Notes under the pieces: model-generated
The model's database searches: none
Seen by the model: only the letters and a program-made list of their open reading frames with translations
What the model was told of the DNA's origin: nothing
Translations under genes and position numbers: made by a program
Origin: an uncultured Xylophilus sp.
GTDB lineage: Bacteria > Pseudomonadota > Gammaproteobacteria > Burkholderiales > Burkholderiaceae_C
DNA: 64,000 nt
Direction: 5' to 3'
Assembly (NCBI GenBank): GCA_913776965.1
Contig: CAJYQL010000055.1
Coordinates: forward strand, 1 to 64,000
Part shown: positions 16,447 to 25,702 of the stretch, piece by piece
How positions within the stretch are numbered: position 1 is the first letter of the stretch
Layout: every line of letters begins with the position of its first letter

Positions 16447-17263
16447 CGGCGGGACGGCGCGGGTGGAACTGCATCGCGACCGGGGCCGGTGCGGCGTCGT
16501 GGCCGTCTCCGTGGTGGTGGCCGTGGCGGCAGTCCGGGCCATGGACGTGGCCAGGCGCACCGTGCGGGACCGGCGCCGTAGCGCTTGGTCCGTGCGCGTG
16601 GCCGGCATGCGCAGCGGTATGGCGTCCGTGGTCGTGTTTGTGCTCGTGCCCGTGGTCGTGGCCGCAGCCGGGACCGTGCACATGCCCGGCACCAGCGCCG
16701 TGGCCTGCAGCATGGTGGTCGTGTCCATGACCGTGAGCGTGAGCGTGAGCGTGACCATGGTCGTGGTGGTGTCCATGCCCATGACCATGCCCTCCCCCCT
16801 GGGCCCCGTACGCGCCGCCTTCGGGCTCGAAGGCCGCCTGCACCTCGCGCACGGTCAGGTGCTGGGACCGCAGCATGTCGGCCAGTACATGGTCGGGCTC
16901 GATCTGCAGGTACTCCGGATGCAGTTCGATCGGCACGTGCCGGTTGCCGAGGTGGTAGGCGGCGCGGGTCAGGTCGAACGGCGTGCCGTGCTCCGCGCAG
17001 GGCGTGATGCGCAGCACGGCCTGGGGCGCGGCGAGCACGCGGACCAGCGAGCCGTCCTCGACGACCAGCACGTCGCCGCCACGGACCACGGTACCGCGCG
17101 GCAGGAAGATGCCGAGATGCCGGCCGGTGCTGTCGGTGGCATCGAAGCGGCTTTTCTGGCGCACGTCCCAGTCGAGTTCGACGGTGGCGGCACGCTTCAG
17201 CAGGACCGGGGCAAGGCCGCGCCCCTGGGGCATGAGTTTGTTGGCGGTGAGCATGGCATCCAT
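16439..17263 (-). CDS. ureE: Urease nickel chaperone UreE with extended histidine-rich tail
   Basis: The protein is 274 residues, where most UreE proteins have about 150-190. The core (about 1-150) has the peptide-binding-like and metal-binding domains, including the dimer-interface nickel histidine region [10 protein letters not shown]. The remaining ~115 residues form a tail with roughly 36 histidines in [25 protein letters not shown] and similar runs, plus Cys in GPGCGHDHG and GPDCRHG. Known UreE proteins with short His tails bind extra nickel for storage; this one should bind many ions. The coding DNA is low-complexity. An ATG at 17254 is an alternative start three codons in. Confidence 0.93.
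   Translation of the reverse strand: MDAMLTANKLMPQGRGLAPVLLKRAATVELDWDVRQKSRFDATDSTGRHLGIFLPRGTVVRGGDVLVVEDGSLVRVLAAPQAVLRITPCAEHGTPFDLTRAAYHLGNRHVPIELHPEYLQIEPDHVLADMLRSQHLTVREVQAAFEPEGGAYGAQGGGHGHGHGHHHDHGHAHAHAHGHGHDHHAAGHGAGAGHVHGPGCGHDHGHEHKHDHGRHTAAHAGHAHGPSATAPVPHGAPGHVHGPDCRHGHHHGDGHDAAPAPVAMQFHPRRPAGA
16490..16800. repeat. Low-complexity DNA encoding the UreE histidine tail
   Basis: The stretch is dominated by GTG, CGTGGCC and GTGAGC words on the plus strand, including a GTGAGC triplet array at about 16733-16750, which read as His-Gly/Asp/Ala codons on the coding strand. Such arrays change length easily by slippage, so tail length may vary between strains. Confidence 0.7.
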
Positions 17264-17299
17264 CGTACCGGCGGTGTCAAGCGCCGGCGCAGTCTCGGC

Positions 17300-18913
17300 T
17301 CACAGCAGCCACTCGATCGGCAGCAACGACAGCAGGAACACGCCGGTCCGCTTCCACCAGCCGGTGCCGGGCTCGGTATCGTGCCGCACCTGTCCGCCGG
17401 GCGTGGGTTCCAGCCAGTACAGCCGGCCGGTGGCGGAGTCGAGCCGCACCGCGTACGACTGCGCCGGGATGTGCTGGGTGAACGCGTCTTCGATGGAGGC
17501 CGCCAGAGCGGGGCTGTCGATGACGAAGCCCAGCTCGGTATTCAGGTAGGCCGAGCGCGGGTCGAAGTTGAACGAGCCGATGAAGATGCGCTGCCGGTCC
17601 ACCGAGAAGGTCTTGGCATGCAGGCTGGTGTCGGAACTGCCGGACAGGCCCAGGCCGCCGCTGCCGCTGCCGCTGCCGCCTTCGGCCGGCGCATCGGTGC
17701 GCCGGCGCATCTCGTACAGCTCGACGCCCGCCGCCAGTAGCTCCGCGCGGCGCCGGGCGTAGCCCGAATGCACTGCCGGCACGTCGGTCGCCTCCAGCGC
17801 ATTGGTGAGGATGCGCACACGGACGCCCTGGCGCGCCAGGGCCGCCAGCGCAGCGGTGCCGTCGGCGCCCGGCACGAAGTAGGCGGACACCAGTTCCACG
17901 TCCTTCTGCGGCTGGCGCAACAGGCGCCCCAGCTCCGAAGCCATCAGATCGCTGCGGGCGACCGGGCCCTGCCCTTTCGCGGGATCGTCGCTCAGGGTCT
18001 GCACGGCGGCCCACTCCAGCGGCAGCCGGCCGGCCAGCAGGTCGGCCGCGAAGTCCGAGCCCTTGACCTCGCGCAGGTAGCGCCGGCGTGCCGGGTCTGC
18101 GGCGACTTCGGCACGGATGCGGTCCAGTCCCGCGAGGTCTTCCGCGCGGCCCGGACCCAGGATCGCGGCCGCCGGCCAGGCCGAGGCGCTGGCCCAGTAG
18201 CGGTCGAAGTCGGCCGAGATGTCGCGCGCGGCCGGGCCGAAGGCGAGCACGTCGAGGTCGGCGAAGGCCAGCCCCTCCACCAGCGCGTCGAAGTACTCGT
18301 CGCCGATGTTGCGGCCGCCGATGATCGTGGCCTGCGCATCGGCAGTGAACGACTTGTTGTGCATGCGCCGGTTGGCACGCTGGAAATCGGTGACGAAGCC
18401 GAGCGGCTTGAACCAGCGGACCGCGAACGGGTTGAACAGCCGCACCTCGACCTGCGGATGGGCGTCGAGCGCCGCCAGTACCGGATCGAGGCCGGGAATG
18501 CCGTTGTCGTCCAGCAGCAGCCGCACCCGCACGCCGCGGTCGGCCGCCTCGCGCAGCGCCTGCAGCAGCAGCCGGCCGGTGGTGTCGTCCCGCCAGATGT
18601 ACGACTGCACGTCGAGTGTGCGCTCGGCCTTGGCGGCCAGCAGCATGCGCGCGGCGAAGGCCTCGCCGCCGTCCTGCAGCGGATGGATGCCCGACGCGCC
18701 CGCCGGATGGGCCGCCGCCTGCCGTGCCACGGCGACGCCGAGCCGCGTCGCGGCGGCATCGGCAGGCGGCAGGGCCTGGGACGGCGGCGTGTCGGGCCGC
18801 GGCGGCAGCGCACAGCCCGCGAGTACGCAAGCCGTCAGCAGGGCAGCTGCGGCGGTGCGCGACCGACCCGATCGACGCACCGCGGCGATGAAGAAGCAGA
18901 AAAGCGCATGCAT
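17300..18913 (-). CDS. Phospholipase-D-family lipoprotein (cardiolipin-synthase-like)
   Basis: This 537-residue protein has a lipoprotein signal (VLAGC, Cys34) and two HKD motifs, HNKSFTAD at about 185-192 and HAKTFSVD at about 432-439, each followed by the IGG/IGS-N element typical of PLD enzymes. The layout and length resemble periplasmic PLD-like/cardiolipin synthase C-type proteins that act on membrane phospholipids. The start at 18913 (MHALFCFF) puts the signal peptide at the N-terminus. It lies between the urease structural and accessory genes, 36 bp upstream of ureE on the same strand, and could drive ureEFG transcription. Confidence 0.85.
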   Translation of the reverse strand: MHALFCFFIAAVRRSGRSRTAAAALLTACVLAGCALPPRPDTPPSQALPPADAAATRLGVAVARQAAAHPAGASGIHPLQDGGEAFAARMLLAAKAERTLDVQSYIWRDDTTGRLLLQALREAADRGVRVRLLLDDNGIPGLDPVLAALDAHPQVEVRLFNPFAVRWFKPLGFVTDFQRANRRMHNKSFTADAQATIIGGRNIGDEYFDALVEGLAFADLDVLAFGPAARDISADFDRYWASASAWPAAAILGPGRAEDLAGLDRIRAEVAADPARRRYLREVKGSDFAADLLAGRLPLEWAAVQTLSDDPAKGQGPVARSDLMASELGRLLRQPQKDVELVSAYFVPGADGTAALAALARQGVRVRILTNALEATDVPAVHSGYARRRAELLAAGVELYEMRRRTDAPAEGGSGSGSGGLGLSGSSDTSLHAKTFSVDRQRIFIGSFNFDPRSAYLNTELGFVIDSPALAASIEDAFTQHIPAQSYAVRLDSATGRLYWLEPTPGGQVRHDTEPGTGWWKRTGVFLLSLLPIEWLL

Positions 18914-19000
18914 GGTCGCGGCGAGTGTGGAGAGGCGGTGCGGCAGACACGTGACCGGATGCAGATCGGGCGCTTTGCCAGCCGTGGCGCGCCTTCTTAA

Positions 19001-19016
19001 TATAACGATCGTTATA
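19001..19016. promoter_or_regulatory. 16-bp perfect palindrome upstream of AbrB/Doc module (probable operator)
   Basis: TATAACGATCGTTATA is a perfect palindrome in an AT-rich patch 22 bp upstream of the antitoxin ATG. TATAAC could itself serve as part of a -10 element. AbrB/MazE-type antitoxins repress their own promoters through palindromes, so this is the likely autoregulatory operator. Confidence 0.7.
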
Positions 19017-19037
19017 ACTTCACGGCCGAGGTGTCCC

Positions 19038-19262
19038 ATGTCAGCACTTAAGCTCACCCAGATCGGCAATTCCGTCGGTGTGATCCTGCCGAAGGAGGTG
19101 CTGGCGCGGCTGAAGCTGCAGAAGGGCGATACCTTGTTCATGACTGACTCGGCCGGCGGTATCCACCTCAGCCCTTACGACGACGCTTTCGAACAGCAGA
19201 TGGCGATCGCCCGGCGCATCATGAAAGACCGCAGGCAGGTCCTCAGGGAACTGGCGAAATGA
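19038..19262 (+). CDS. AbrB/MazE/SpoVT-fold antitoxin
   Basis: The product has 74 residues. The swapped-hairpin DNA-binding half (LTQIGNSVGVILPKEVLARLKLQKGDTL) is typical of AbrB/MazE antitoxins and the charged helical C-terminal half (EQQMAIARRIMKDRRQVLRELAK) would wrap the toxin. It is followed with ATGA overlap by a Doc-family toxin gene, the standard antitoxin-first order, and preceded by a palindromic operator. In this arrangement the antitoxin both neutralises Doc and represses the operon. Confidence 0.9.
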   Translation: MSALKLTQIGNSVGVILPKEVLARLKLQKGDTLFMTDSAGGIHLSPYDDAFEQQMAIARRIMKDRRQVLRELAK

Positions 19263-19654
19263 GTGCCGCGAATCGGTCCTGGGTAGGGCTCGAGCCGGCG
19301 GTATTGCGCGCAGTCCACGAAGAGCAGTTGGCAGAACACGGGGGCGGCACCGGTGTGCGCAATGCGGGTCTGTTCGAGTCGGCCATGAACCGTCCGCGGC
19401 AGGCCGCCCACTACGGTGCGCCCGACGTGGCCGACCTCGCCTCCAGCTACGGCTTCGGGCTGGCGCGCAACCATCCGTTCGTGGACGGCAACAAACGCAC
19501 CGCTTTCGTCGCCGTCGAACTCTTTCTGGCCCTCAACGGCTACACGCTCGACGCCGATGATGCCGATTGCGTCATGACGATGTTGGCGGTCGCGTCCGGC
19601 ACGCTGGACGAAACGGCTTTCGCCGCCTGGGTCCGGTCGCACATCCGGACGTGA
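19259..19654 (+). CDS. doc: Doc (death-on-curing) family toxin, Fic fold
   Basis: This 131-residue protein has the Fic/Doc core HPFVDGNKRTAF (His72 to Lys79). As in phage P1 Doc, a lysine (GNK) stands where AMP-transferring Fic enzymes have GNG/GNK variants; P1 Doc phosphorylates and inactivates EF-Tu, so the same activity is plausible. The N-terminal part AVHEEQLAEHGGGTGVRNAGLFESAMNRP is the usual Doc-family lead-in. It overlaps the AbrB-type antitoxin gene by 4 bp and ends 12 bp before the convergent ureC. Confidence 0.9.
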   Translation: MSAANRSWVGLEPAVLRAVHEEQLAEHGGGTGVRNAGLFESAMNRPRQAAHYGAPDVADLASSYGFGLARNHPFVDGNKRTAFVAVELFLALNGYTLDADDADCVMTMLAVASGTLDETAFAAWVRSHIRT

Positions 19655-19666
19655 GCCCCCGCCCGC

Positions 19667-21385
19667 TCAGAACAGGAAATACCGCTGCGCCATCGGCAGC
19701 ACCTTCGCCGGCTCGCAGGTCAGCAGTTCCCCGTCGGCCCGCACCGCGTAGGTCTGGTGGTCGATCTCCATCGCCGGCGTGAGGCCGTTGTGCACCATGT
19801 GGCGCTTGCGGATGCCGCGGATGTTCCTCACCGCCGACAGCGTCTTCTGCAGTCCGAACTTTTGCTGGATGCCCGCGTCCAGCCCGGCCTGCGACACGAA
19901 GGTCAGCGAGCCGCGGTGTACCGCGCCGCCGAAGGCGCCGAACATCGGCCGGTAGTGCACCGGCTGCGGCGTCGGGATCGAGGCGTTGGGGTCGCCCATC
20001 GCGGCCAGCGCGATGAAGCCGCCCTTCAGCACCACCGACGGCTTCACCCCGAAGAAGGCCGGCTTCCAAACCACGATGTCGGCCCACTTGCCGACCTCCA
20101 GGCTGCCGACTTCGTGAGCGATGCCGTGGGCAAGCGCCGGGTTGATCGCCAGCTTGGCGGCGTAGCGCTTGACCCGGGTGTTGTCGTTGCGCTCGCTGTC
20201 GCCCGGCAGGACGCCGCGCTGCGCCTTCATCTTGTGGGCCGTCTGCCAGCAGCGGATGGTGATCTCGCCGACCCGGCCCATCGCCTGGCTGTCGGAGCTG
20301 AACATGCTGATCGCGCCCAGGTCGTGCAGGATGTCCTCGGCCGCGATCGTCTCCTTGCGGATGCGGCTCTCGGCGAAGGCCAGGTCCTCGGCGATCGCCG
20401 GGTCCAGGTGGTGGCAGACCATCAGCATGTCGACATGCTCGTCGAGCGTGTTGACGGTGTAGGGCATCGTCGGGTTGGTGCTGCTCGGCAGGAAGTTGTC
20501 CTCGCCGACGACGCGCAGGATGTCCGGCGCATGGCCGCCGCCGGCGCCTTCGGTGTGGAAGGCGCAGATGCCGCGGCCTTTCGTCGCGGCGATGGTGTTC
20601 TCGACGAAGCCCGATTCGTTCAGCGTGTCGCTGTGGATCGCGACCTGGATGTCGGTCTCCTCCGCCACCGACAGGCAGGTGTCGATCGCGCTCGGCGTGG
20701 TGCCCCAGTCCTCGTGCAGCTTCAGGCCGCAGACGCCGGCGTCGATCTGTTCGCGCAGCGCGTCGGGCTGGCTGGCGTTGCCCTTGCCGAAAAAGCCGAG
20801 GTTCATCGGGAACGCGTCGGCCGCCTGCAGCATGCGGGCGATGTTCCAAGGGCCCGGCGTGCAGGTGGTGGCGAAGGTGCCGGTCGCCGGGCCGGTACCG
20901 CCGCCGAGCATGGTGGTGGTGCCGGCCGCCAGGGCGTCCTGAATCTGCTGCGGGCAGATGAAGTGGATGTGGCTGTCGATCGCGCCGGGGGTGACGATGC
21001 TGCCCTCGCAGCTCAGCACCTCGGTGCCGGGGCCGATGACGATGTCCACGCCCGGCTGGGTGTCGGGGTTGCCGGCCTTGCCGATCGCGGCGATGCGGCC
21101 GCCGACGATGCCGATGTCGGCCTTGACGATGCCCCAGTGGTCGAGGATCAGCGCGTTGGTCAGCACCAGGTCGACGGCGCCCTCGGCGTTGGTGCGCTGG
21201 CTTTGCGCCATGCCGTCGCGGATCGTCTTGCCGCCGCCGAACTTCACTTCCTCGCCGTAGCTGCCGGCACGCAGGGTGTAGTCGGCCTCGACCTCGATCA
21301 CCAGGCCGGTGTCGGCCAGCCGCAGCCGGTCGCCGACGGTGGGGCCGAAGATTTCCGCGTAGGCGCGGCGTCCGATGGTGGCCAT
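19667..21385 (-). CDS. ureC: Urease subunit alpha
   Basis: This full-length 572-residue catalytic subunit has the nickel ligands His139 and His141 (DSHIHF), carbamylated Lys222 (GLKLHEDWG), His251, His277 and Asp365, and flap residues Cys324-His325-His326 (MVCHHLD). It hydrolyses urea to ammonia and carbamate in the cytoplasm. It is preceded by ureB with an 85-bp gap that contains a palindromic repeat, and is separated from ureEFG by an unrelated toxin-antitoxin pair and a PLD gene, which is unusual. Confidence 0.97.
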   Translation of the reverse strand: MATIGRRAYAEIFGPTVGDRLRLADTGLVIEVEADYTLRAGSYGEEVKFGGGKTIRDGMAQSQRTNAEGAVDLVLTNALILDHWGIVKADIGIVGGRIAAIGKAGNPDTQPGVDIVIGPGTEVLSCEGSIVTPGAIDSHIHFICPQQIQDALAAGTTTMLGGGTGPATGTFATTCTPGPWNIARMLQAADAFPMNLGFFGKGNASQPDALREQIDAGVCGLKLHEDWGTTPSAIDTCLSVAEETDIQVAIHSDTLNESGFVENTIAATKGRGICAFHTEGAGGGHAPDILRVVGEDNFLPSSTNPTMPYTVNTLDEHVDMLMVCHHLDPAIAEDLAFAESRIRKETIAAEDILHDLGAISMFSSDSQAMGRVGEITIRCWQTAHKMKAQRGVLPGDSERNDNTRVKRYAAKLAINPALAHGIAHEVGSLEVGKWADIVVWKPAFFGVKPSVVLKGGFIALAAMGDPNASIPTPQPVHYRPMFGAFGGAVHRGSLTFVSQAGLDAGIQQKFGLQKTLSAVRNIRGIRKRHMVHNGLTPAMEIDHQTYAVRADGELLTCEPAKVLPMAQRYFLF

Positions 21386-21401
21386 GGTTGTCCGTCCGAA
21401 T

Positions 21402-21463
21402 GCTATTGAATCGATAGCTGCCTGCGCAGGTGGGACATGCGCAAACGGCCTTTTTTATTCTGA
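21402..21463 (+). repeat. Two-hairpin palindromic repeat, copy 2
   Basis: GCTAT-N7-ATAGC forms the first hairpin; GCGCAGG...CATGCGC forms the second, then a T-rich tail (CCTTTTTTATT). This is the best-preserved copy and fills the gap between ureB and ureC, so it lies within the urease mRNA (antisense orientation to the genes). Confidence 0.8.
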
Positions 21464-21470
21464 ACTGGGC

Positions 21471-21776
21471 CTACAGGGGCCCGCCGACCAGCCCGCGGAA
21501 GCCGTAGACCACCCGGTCGCCGGCGTAGTCCACCAGCTCGACGGTGCGCTGCTGGCCGGGCTCGAAGCGCACCGCGGTGCCCGAGGCGATGTTCAGCCGC
21601 ATGCCGCGGACCGCGTCGCGGTCGAAGTCGAGCGCGGCGTTGGTCTCGGCGAAGTGGTAGTGCGAGCCGACTTGGATCGGCCGGTCGCTGGTGTTCTTCA
21701 CCACCAGCGACACGGCGCGGCGGCCGGTGTTGAGCGGGTGCTCGCCCGCATCGACGATCAGTTCTCCAGGGATCAT
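21471..21776 (-). CDS. ureB: Urease subunit beta
   Basis: This 101-residue protein starts with the family opening [16 protein letters not shown] and contains [16 protein letters not shown] and [12 protein letters not shown], diagnostic for urease beta. It is structural, packing against UreC in the (UreABC)3 complex. It follows the hupE/ureJ gene by 25 bp. Confidence 0.95.
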   Translation of the reverse strand: MIPGELIVDAGEHPLNTGRRAVSLVVKNTSDRPIQVGSHYHFAETNAALDFDRDAVRGMRLNIASGTAVRFEPGQQRTVELVDYAGDRVVYGFRGLVGGPL

Positions 21777-21801
21777 GGCGGCGTCCTCCTGCGGTGCGGC
21801 C

Positions 21802-22434
21802 TTAGGCCAGCCGGGTCAGCAGCGCCACGCCCAGGCCCGCCACCACGACGCCCGCGGTGCGCGGCAGCCAGACGGTGCGGTGGCGCAGCGCTAGGCCGAG
21901 CGCGAGGCCCGCGCCGTGCAGCAGCACGGTCGCGGCCAGCATGCCGGCCAGCACCAGCGCGGCGCCGCCGTCGGCCGCCGCCAGTTCGGCGCCGTGGGCG
22001 ATGCCGTGGAACACCGCGAACACGCCGACGACCGCTGCGCCGACGGCGCCCGGCAGCCGCAGCCGCGCGGCGACCAGCAGGCCCAGCACCAGCAACGAGG
22101 CCGCGATCATCGGCTCCACCCCCGGCAGCGCCACGCCGCGCAGGCCGAGCAGCGCGCCGGCCAGCAGCATCGCCGCGAAGGCGAGCGGCGCCCGCAGCAG
22201 TTCGGCGCCGCCGGTGCGCCGCGCCACCAGCGCCGACCACAGCCCGACCGCGACCATCGCACCCAGGTGGTCGGCCCCGGTGAACGGATGGACGAAGCCG
22301 GCGAGGAAACCGCCCGCGTGGGCATGGGCGGCGCCGTCGGCATGGGCGAAGGCTGCCAGCGGCGCGGCGGCGACGGCCGCGAGGGCAGCGGTGCGCCAGG
22401 AGGAAGAGGAGGCAGTGCGGAAGGGGCGGGTCAT
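21802..22434 (-). CDS. HupE/UreJ family membrane protein
   Basis: This 210-residue protein has an N-terminal signal-like helix, the HupE/UreJ signature [20 protein letters not shown] and about six membrane segments. Histidines in AHAHAGGF and HGIAHGAEL could bind metal. Members are proposed nickel or cobalt transport facilitators next to hydrogenase and urease genes, fitting the position between ureA and ureB. The transport activity is from family knowledge, not shown here. Confidence 0.88.
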   Translation of the reverse strand: MTRPFRTASSSSWRTAALAAVAAAPLAAFAHADGAAHAHAGGFLAGFVHPFTGADHLGAMVAVGLWSALVARRTGGAELLRAPLAFAAMLLAGALLGLRGVALPGVEPMIAASLLVLGLLVAARLRLPGAVGAAVVGVFAVFHGIAHGAELAAADGGAALVLAGMLAATVLLHGAGLALGLALRHRTVWLPRTAGVVVAGLGVALLTRLA

Positions 22435-22470
22435 GGGCGGCTCCGGTGTGGGCGGCGGGGAGGAAGCGGG

Positions 22471-22773
<303 letters not shown>

Positions 22774-22891
22774 GCGCAGCCTCGGGAGATAGGTTCGTCG
22801 TGCCGGAAACGGGCATCCTAAGGCAGGAAGCGGGCCACCGGGCTGCATGCACCGGCCGCGTGCATACGGCCAACGGCGTACGCGCCGCAGC

Positions 22892-23737
22892 TCACATCGC
22901 CCAGATGCGCGGCGCGGTGGCGGGCAGCTGCCAGCAGGCCTCGCGCCAGGCGGCCCGGACCTGCTTCATCAGCTGCATCGCCGGCTCCACCACCGGCGCC
23001 AGCGCCCGCACCACGACGATGCGACCGTCCGGGCTGGTCGCGCCGGCGGTGGCGCGCAGGCCGTGGGCGTCGATCACCGCGCGGGCGGCGTCCAGCGCCT
23101 GCTCGCGCGCCTCGCGACCGAGCGGCGTGCCGCTGGCGAGGAACACCGACGCCAGGCAGCGGTGGCCGGCCAGGCCGAGCGGGCCGTCGAGCAGCCGCGC
23201 GTCGTCCGCGGCGATGCGGCCGCGCTCCAGCCAGACGCCCGGCCACTCGATGTGCTGCAGCAGGCTGCCGCGGCGAAACGGTTGTCCCGCATGCGGCAGG
23301 CCGAGCGCGGTCATGTCCCAGCCGATCAGCTGCGCGCCGGGCGCGAGCGTGAACTCCAGCCGGTTCTCGGCGAGGCAGCCGTCGAAGCAGAGCGCCTCCA
23401 GCGGCAGCCATTCGAAGCGTCCGCCCTCGCCCACCGCGATCCGGGAGTGCTGTAGCGCCCGCTCGCCGTCGGAGCGGTAGAAGCGGCTGGCGCCCGGCGT
23501 GGTCGCGAGACCGTGCGCGCCGGCGCCGACATCGATGCGGATGTCGAGCACGTCGCCGCCGACCAGCCCGCCCGGCGGATGCACCAGCACGTTGTGGCAG
23601 ATGCCGTCGCCCTCCGGATACAGGCTCTGCAGGATGCGCAGCGGCCCGTCGTGGCGGAAGTGCGCGACGGTGCGCCGGGACCCGGCCGGACCGGCGGACG
23701 AGCGGTAGTCGAGGGCGAGCGTGGCGTGCCAGGGCAT
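22892..23737 (-). CDS. ureD: Urease accessory protein UreD
   Basis: This 281-residue protein has [22 protein letters not shown] near its start and [14 protein letters not shown] and [11 protein letters not shown] typical of UreD. It forms the base of the activation complex on apo-urease with UreF and UreG. The start [11 protein letters not shown] at 23737 is preferred; an in-frame ATG at 23785 falls inside a palindromic repeat and would add 16 non-conserved residues. The first gene of the urease operon. Confidence 0.94.
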   Translation of the reverse strand: MPWHATLALDYRSSAGPAGSRRTVAHFRHDGPLRILQSLYPEGDGICHNVLVHPPGGLVGGDVLDIRIDVGAGAHGLATTPGASRFYRSDGERALQHSRIAVGEGGRFEWLPLEALCFDGCLAENRLEFTLAPGAQLIGWDMTALGLPHAGQPFRRGSLLQHIEWPGVWLERGRIAADDARLLDGPLGLAGHRCLASVFLASGTPLGREAREQALDAARAVIDAHGLRATAGATSPDGRIVVVRALAPVVEPAMQLMKQVRAAWREACWQLPATAPRIWAM

Positions 23738-23766
23738 GGGGCGGCAGTGTACGGGCAGCCGCTTAT

Positions 23767-23822
23767 GCTCCTGATTCGATAGCATTAGGCGCAGTCACTG
23801 CGTGCGCAAGGCATCGATTTCC
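23767..23822 (+). repeat. Two-hairpin palindromic repeat, copy 3
   Basis: ATGCT...AGCAT brackets the head, followed by GCGCA...TGCGC and a GATTT tail. It lies in the divergent region between ureD and the histidine kinase gene and so is in the untranslated leader of ureD. Confidence 0.7.
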
Positions 23823-23945
23823 CTCTAATCCTGCTATCCGGAAAAAGCGGGCAGTGCGCCGGCTCATTCGGCTCTGCGCCCTTGCGCGCGCAGGATGGCG
23901 CGTGACAATCGCCGGTTGTCCGTCCTTCGCCCGCCGCATTCCCTT

Positions 23946-25274
23946 ATGTCCGATGTCACTGCCGAACTCGCCGCACTGGCGGCGCACCTGGGCCCGCGGC
24001 GCGACACCGTGCTGGCCCGCTGGCGCGAGGCGATCGGCCTCGACCCGGCGCTGGGCACCGGCGACGCACTGCCGACCGAGCAGCTGAACGACCATGTCCC
24101 CGCGCTGCTGGCTGCCTTCGAGCGCGACCTGCAGCACGCGGCAGACGCCAGCGGCACCGGCGCAGCCCCCGCCGAACCGGCAGCGGGCGACGGCGATGCG
24201 GCCGCGCACGGCCTGCACCGCTGGCAGCAGGGCTACGACCTGCGCCAGGTGACCCGCGAGCTGGGCGTGCTCAACGCCTGCATGGTCGAGGCGCTCGACC
24301 GCTGTGCCGAGACGATCCCCGTCTCGCCCGCGGCCATGGCCGTGGCGCGCCGGCTCTGGGCGACCGCCCACGGCCGCGCGATCGAGGACAGCACCGCCCA
24401 GTTCTACCGGCTGCACGAGGCCGAGGCGGCCGGCTACGTCGGCGACCTGGAACGCGCGCTGGAGGACATCCGCGAGATCGAACGCCACCGCGGCGCGCTC
24501 TGGGAACAGGTGGCGCACGACCTGCGCGGCAACGTCGGCGTGATGGCAAGCGCGACACGCGGCCTCACCGGCGCCGACGTGTCCGACGACCGGCGCGCAC
24601 GGTTCCTGCAGGCGCTCGACCGCAACGTCGGCTCGCTGCGCCACCTGCTCGACGACGTGACCGCGCTCGCCCGCCTGACCGCCGGCCGCGAGACCCGCCA
24701 GGTGGCCGACACCGACGTCGGCGCCCTGCTGCACGACCTCTGCGAAGGCCTGCAGCCGATGGCGCAGGAGCGCGGCCTGGCGCTGCGCTACGACGGACCG
24801 GTGCCGCTGCAGGTGGCCGCCGACCCCGTCAAGACCCGCCGGCTGGCACAGAACCTGGTGCTCAACGCGATCCGCTACACGCCGCAGGGCAGCGTCACCG
24901 TCGCGTGGGGCGACAGCGACCCGGGCGACGACCGCCGCTGGGCGCTGACTGTGCAGGACACCGGCCCCGGCCTGCATGCCGCCGCGCCGCTCGGTGGGGC
25001 CATCGCCGGCGCGACCCAGCTCGCCCATACCGCCGGCCGGGATGTCGCCACGCCGGCCGCATCGCTGGTGCCGGCCGACGTGCCCCCCATCACGGCGGTC
25101 GCGCCGCCGGTGCCGCCGGCCCTGCCGCCCGGCGAAGGCATCGGCCTGTCGATCGTCAAGCGGCTGTGCGAACTGCTCGACGCGACCATCGAGCTGCAGA
25201 CCGCCCCGGGCCGCGGCACCCGCTTCCGCATCCTGCTGCCGCGCATCTACGCGGTGGAGCCGTCGCGGCCATGA
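23946..25274 (+). CDS. Soluble histidine kinase with RsbRD-like N-terminal region
   Basis: The protein has 442 residues and no membrane segment. The N-terminal ~150 residues resemble the RsbRD/RsbT-co-antagonist helical domain (LARWREAIG ... QQGYDLRQVTRELGVLN). The kinase core has an atypical H-box VAHDLRGNVG (His191; the usual Pro after Arg is missing), N-box LVLNAIRYT (Asn307), G1 DTGPGL (338-343) and G2 GEGIGLSIVKRL. Between G1 and G2 lies a ~52-residue Ala/Pro-rich insert, longer than a normal ATP lid. No response regulator is adjacent. The stop overlaps the arfB start (ATGA). ATG 23946 is preferred to an in-frame ATG at 23895. Confidence 0.8.
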   Translation: MSDVTAELAALAAHLGPRRDTVLARWREAIGLDPALGTGDALPTEQLNDHVPALLAAFERDLQHAADASGTGAAPAEPAAGDGDAAAHGLHRWQQGYDLRQVTRELGVLNACMVEALDRCAETIPVSPAAMAVARRLWATAHGRAIEDSTAQFYRLHEAEAAGYVGDLERALEDIREIERHRGALWEQVAHDLRGNVGVMASATRGLTGADVSDDRRARFLQALDRNVGSLRHLLDDVTALARLTAGRETRQVADTDVGALLHDLCEGLQPMAQERGLALRYDGPVPLQVAADPVKTRRLAQNLVLNAIRYTPQGSVTVAWGDSDPGDDRRWALTVQDTGPGLHAAAPLGGAIAGATQLAHTAGRDVATPAASLVPADVPPITAVAPPVPPALPPGEGIGLSIVKRLCELLDATIELQTAPGRGTRFRILLPRIYAVEPSRP

Positions 25275-25684
25275 CCCCGCCGCGCGTGCCAGTGGCGCCG
25301 GACGAGGTCGAACTGAGCTACGTCCGCGCACAGGGTCCGGGCGGGCAGAACGTCCACAAGGTGTCGAGCGCGGTGCATCTGCGGTTTTCGGTGCCCGCAT
25401 CGTCGCTGCCCGACGCGGTGAAGGAACGCCTGCTGGCGCTGCGCGACCAGCGCATCACCGCCGACGGCACGGTCGTCATCAAGGCGCAGACCTCCCGCAG
25501 CCAGGAATTCAACCGGGTCGAGGCGCTGGCGCGGCTGCAGGCGCTGGTCGACAGCGTCGCGGTGCCGCCGAAACGGCGCCGGCCGACCGAGCCGACCTAC
25601 GGTTCGCAGCAGCGCCGGCTGCAGGGCAAGGCGGTGCGCGGCGTGGTCAAGCAGCTGCGCGGCAAGGTGCGCGGCGGCGACTGA
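25271..25684 (+). CDS. arfB: Alternative ribosome-rescue factor ArfB (YaeJ)
   Basis: This 137-residue class I release-factor-like protein has the GGQ motif in YVRAQGPGGQNVHKVSSAVHL (Gly24-Gln26) and a basic C-terminal tail (KPP/KRRRP ... RRLQGKAVRGVVKQLRGK) that in ArfB enters the empty mRNA channel. It hydrolyses peptidyl-tRNA on ribosomes stalled at the 3' end of mRNA. It is translationally coupled to the histidine kinase gene, an odd partner. Confidence 0.92.
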   Translation: MTPPRVPVAPDEVELSYVRAQGPGGQNVHKVSSAVHLRFSVPASSLPDAVKERLLALRDQRITADGTVVIKAQTSRSQEFNRVEALARLQALVDSVAVPPKRRRPTEPTYGSQQRRLQGKAVRGVVKQLRGKVRGGD

Positions 25685-25686
25685 CG

Positions 25687-25702
25687 CCGCAGGCGCCTGC
25701 GG
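25687..25702. terminator. Perfect 16-bp palindrome between convergent arfB and tspO (possible bidirectional terminator)
   Basis: CCGCAGGCGCCTGCGG, an 8+8 perfect inverted repeat with no spacer, fills the 18 bp between the two convergent stop codons. There is no flanking T-run, so termination is unproven; it may only be a hairpin that protects mRNA ends. Confidence 0.4.

Noticed and set aside
23738-23785. Longer ureD start inside the palindromic repeat
   Set aside because: The added residues are not part of the UreD family and come from the repeat; the downstream ATG fits family length.
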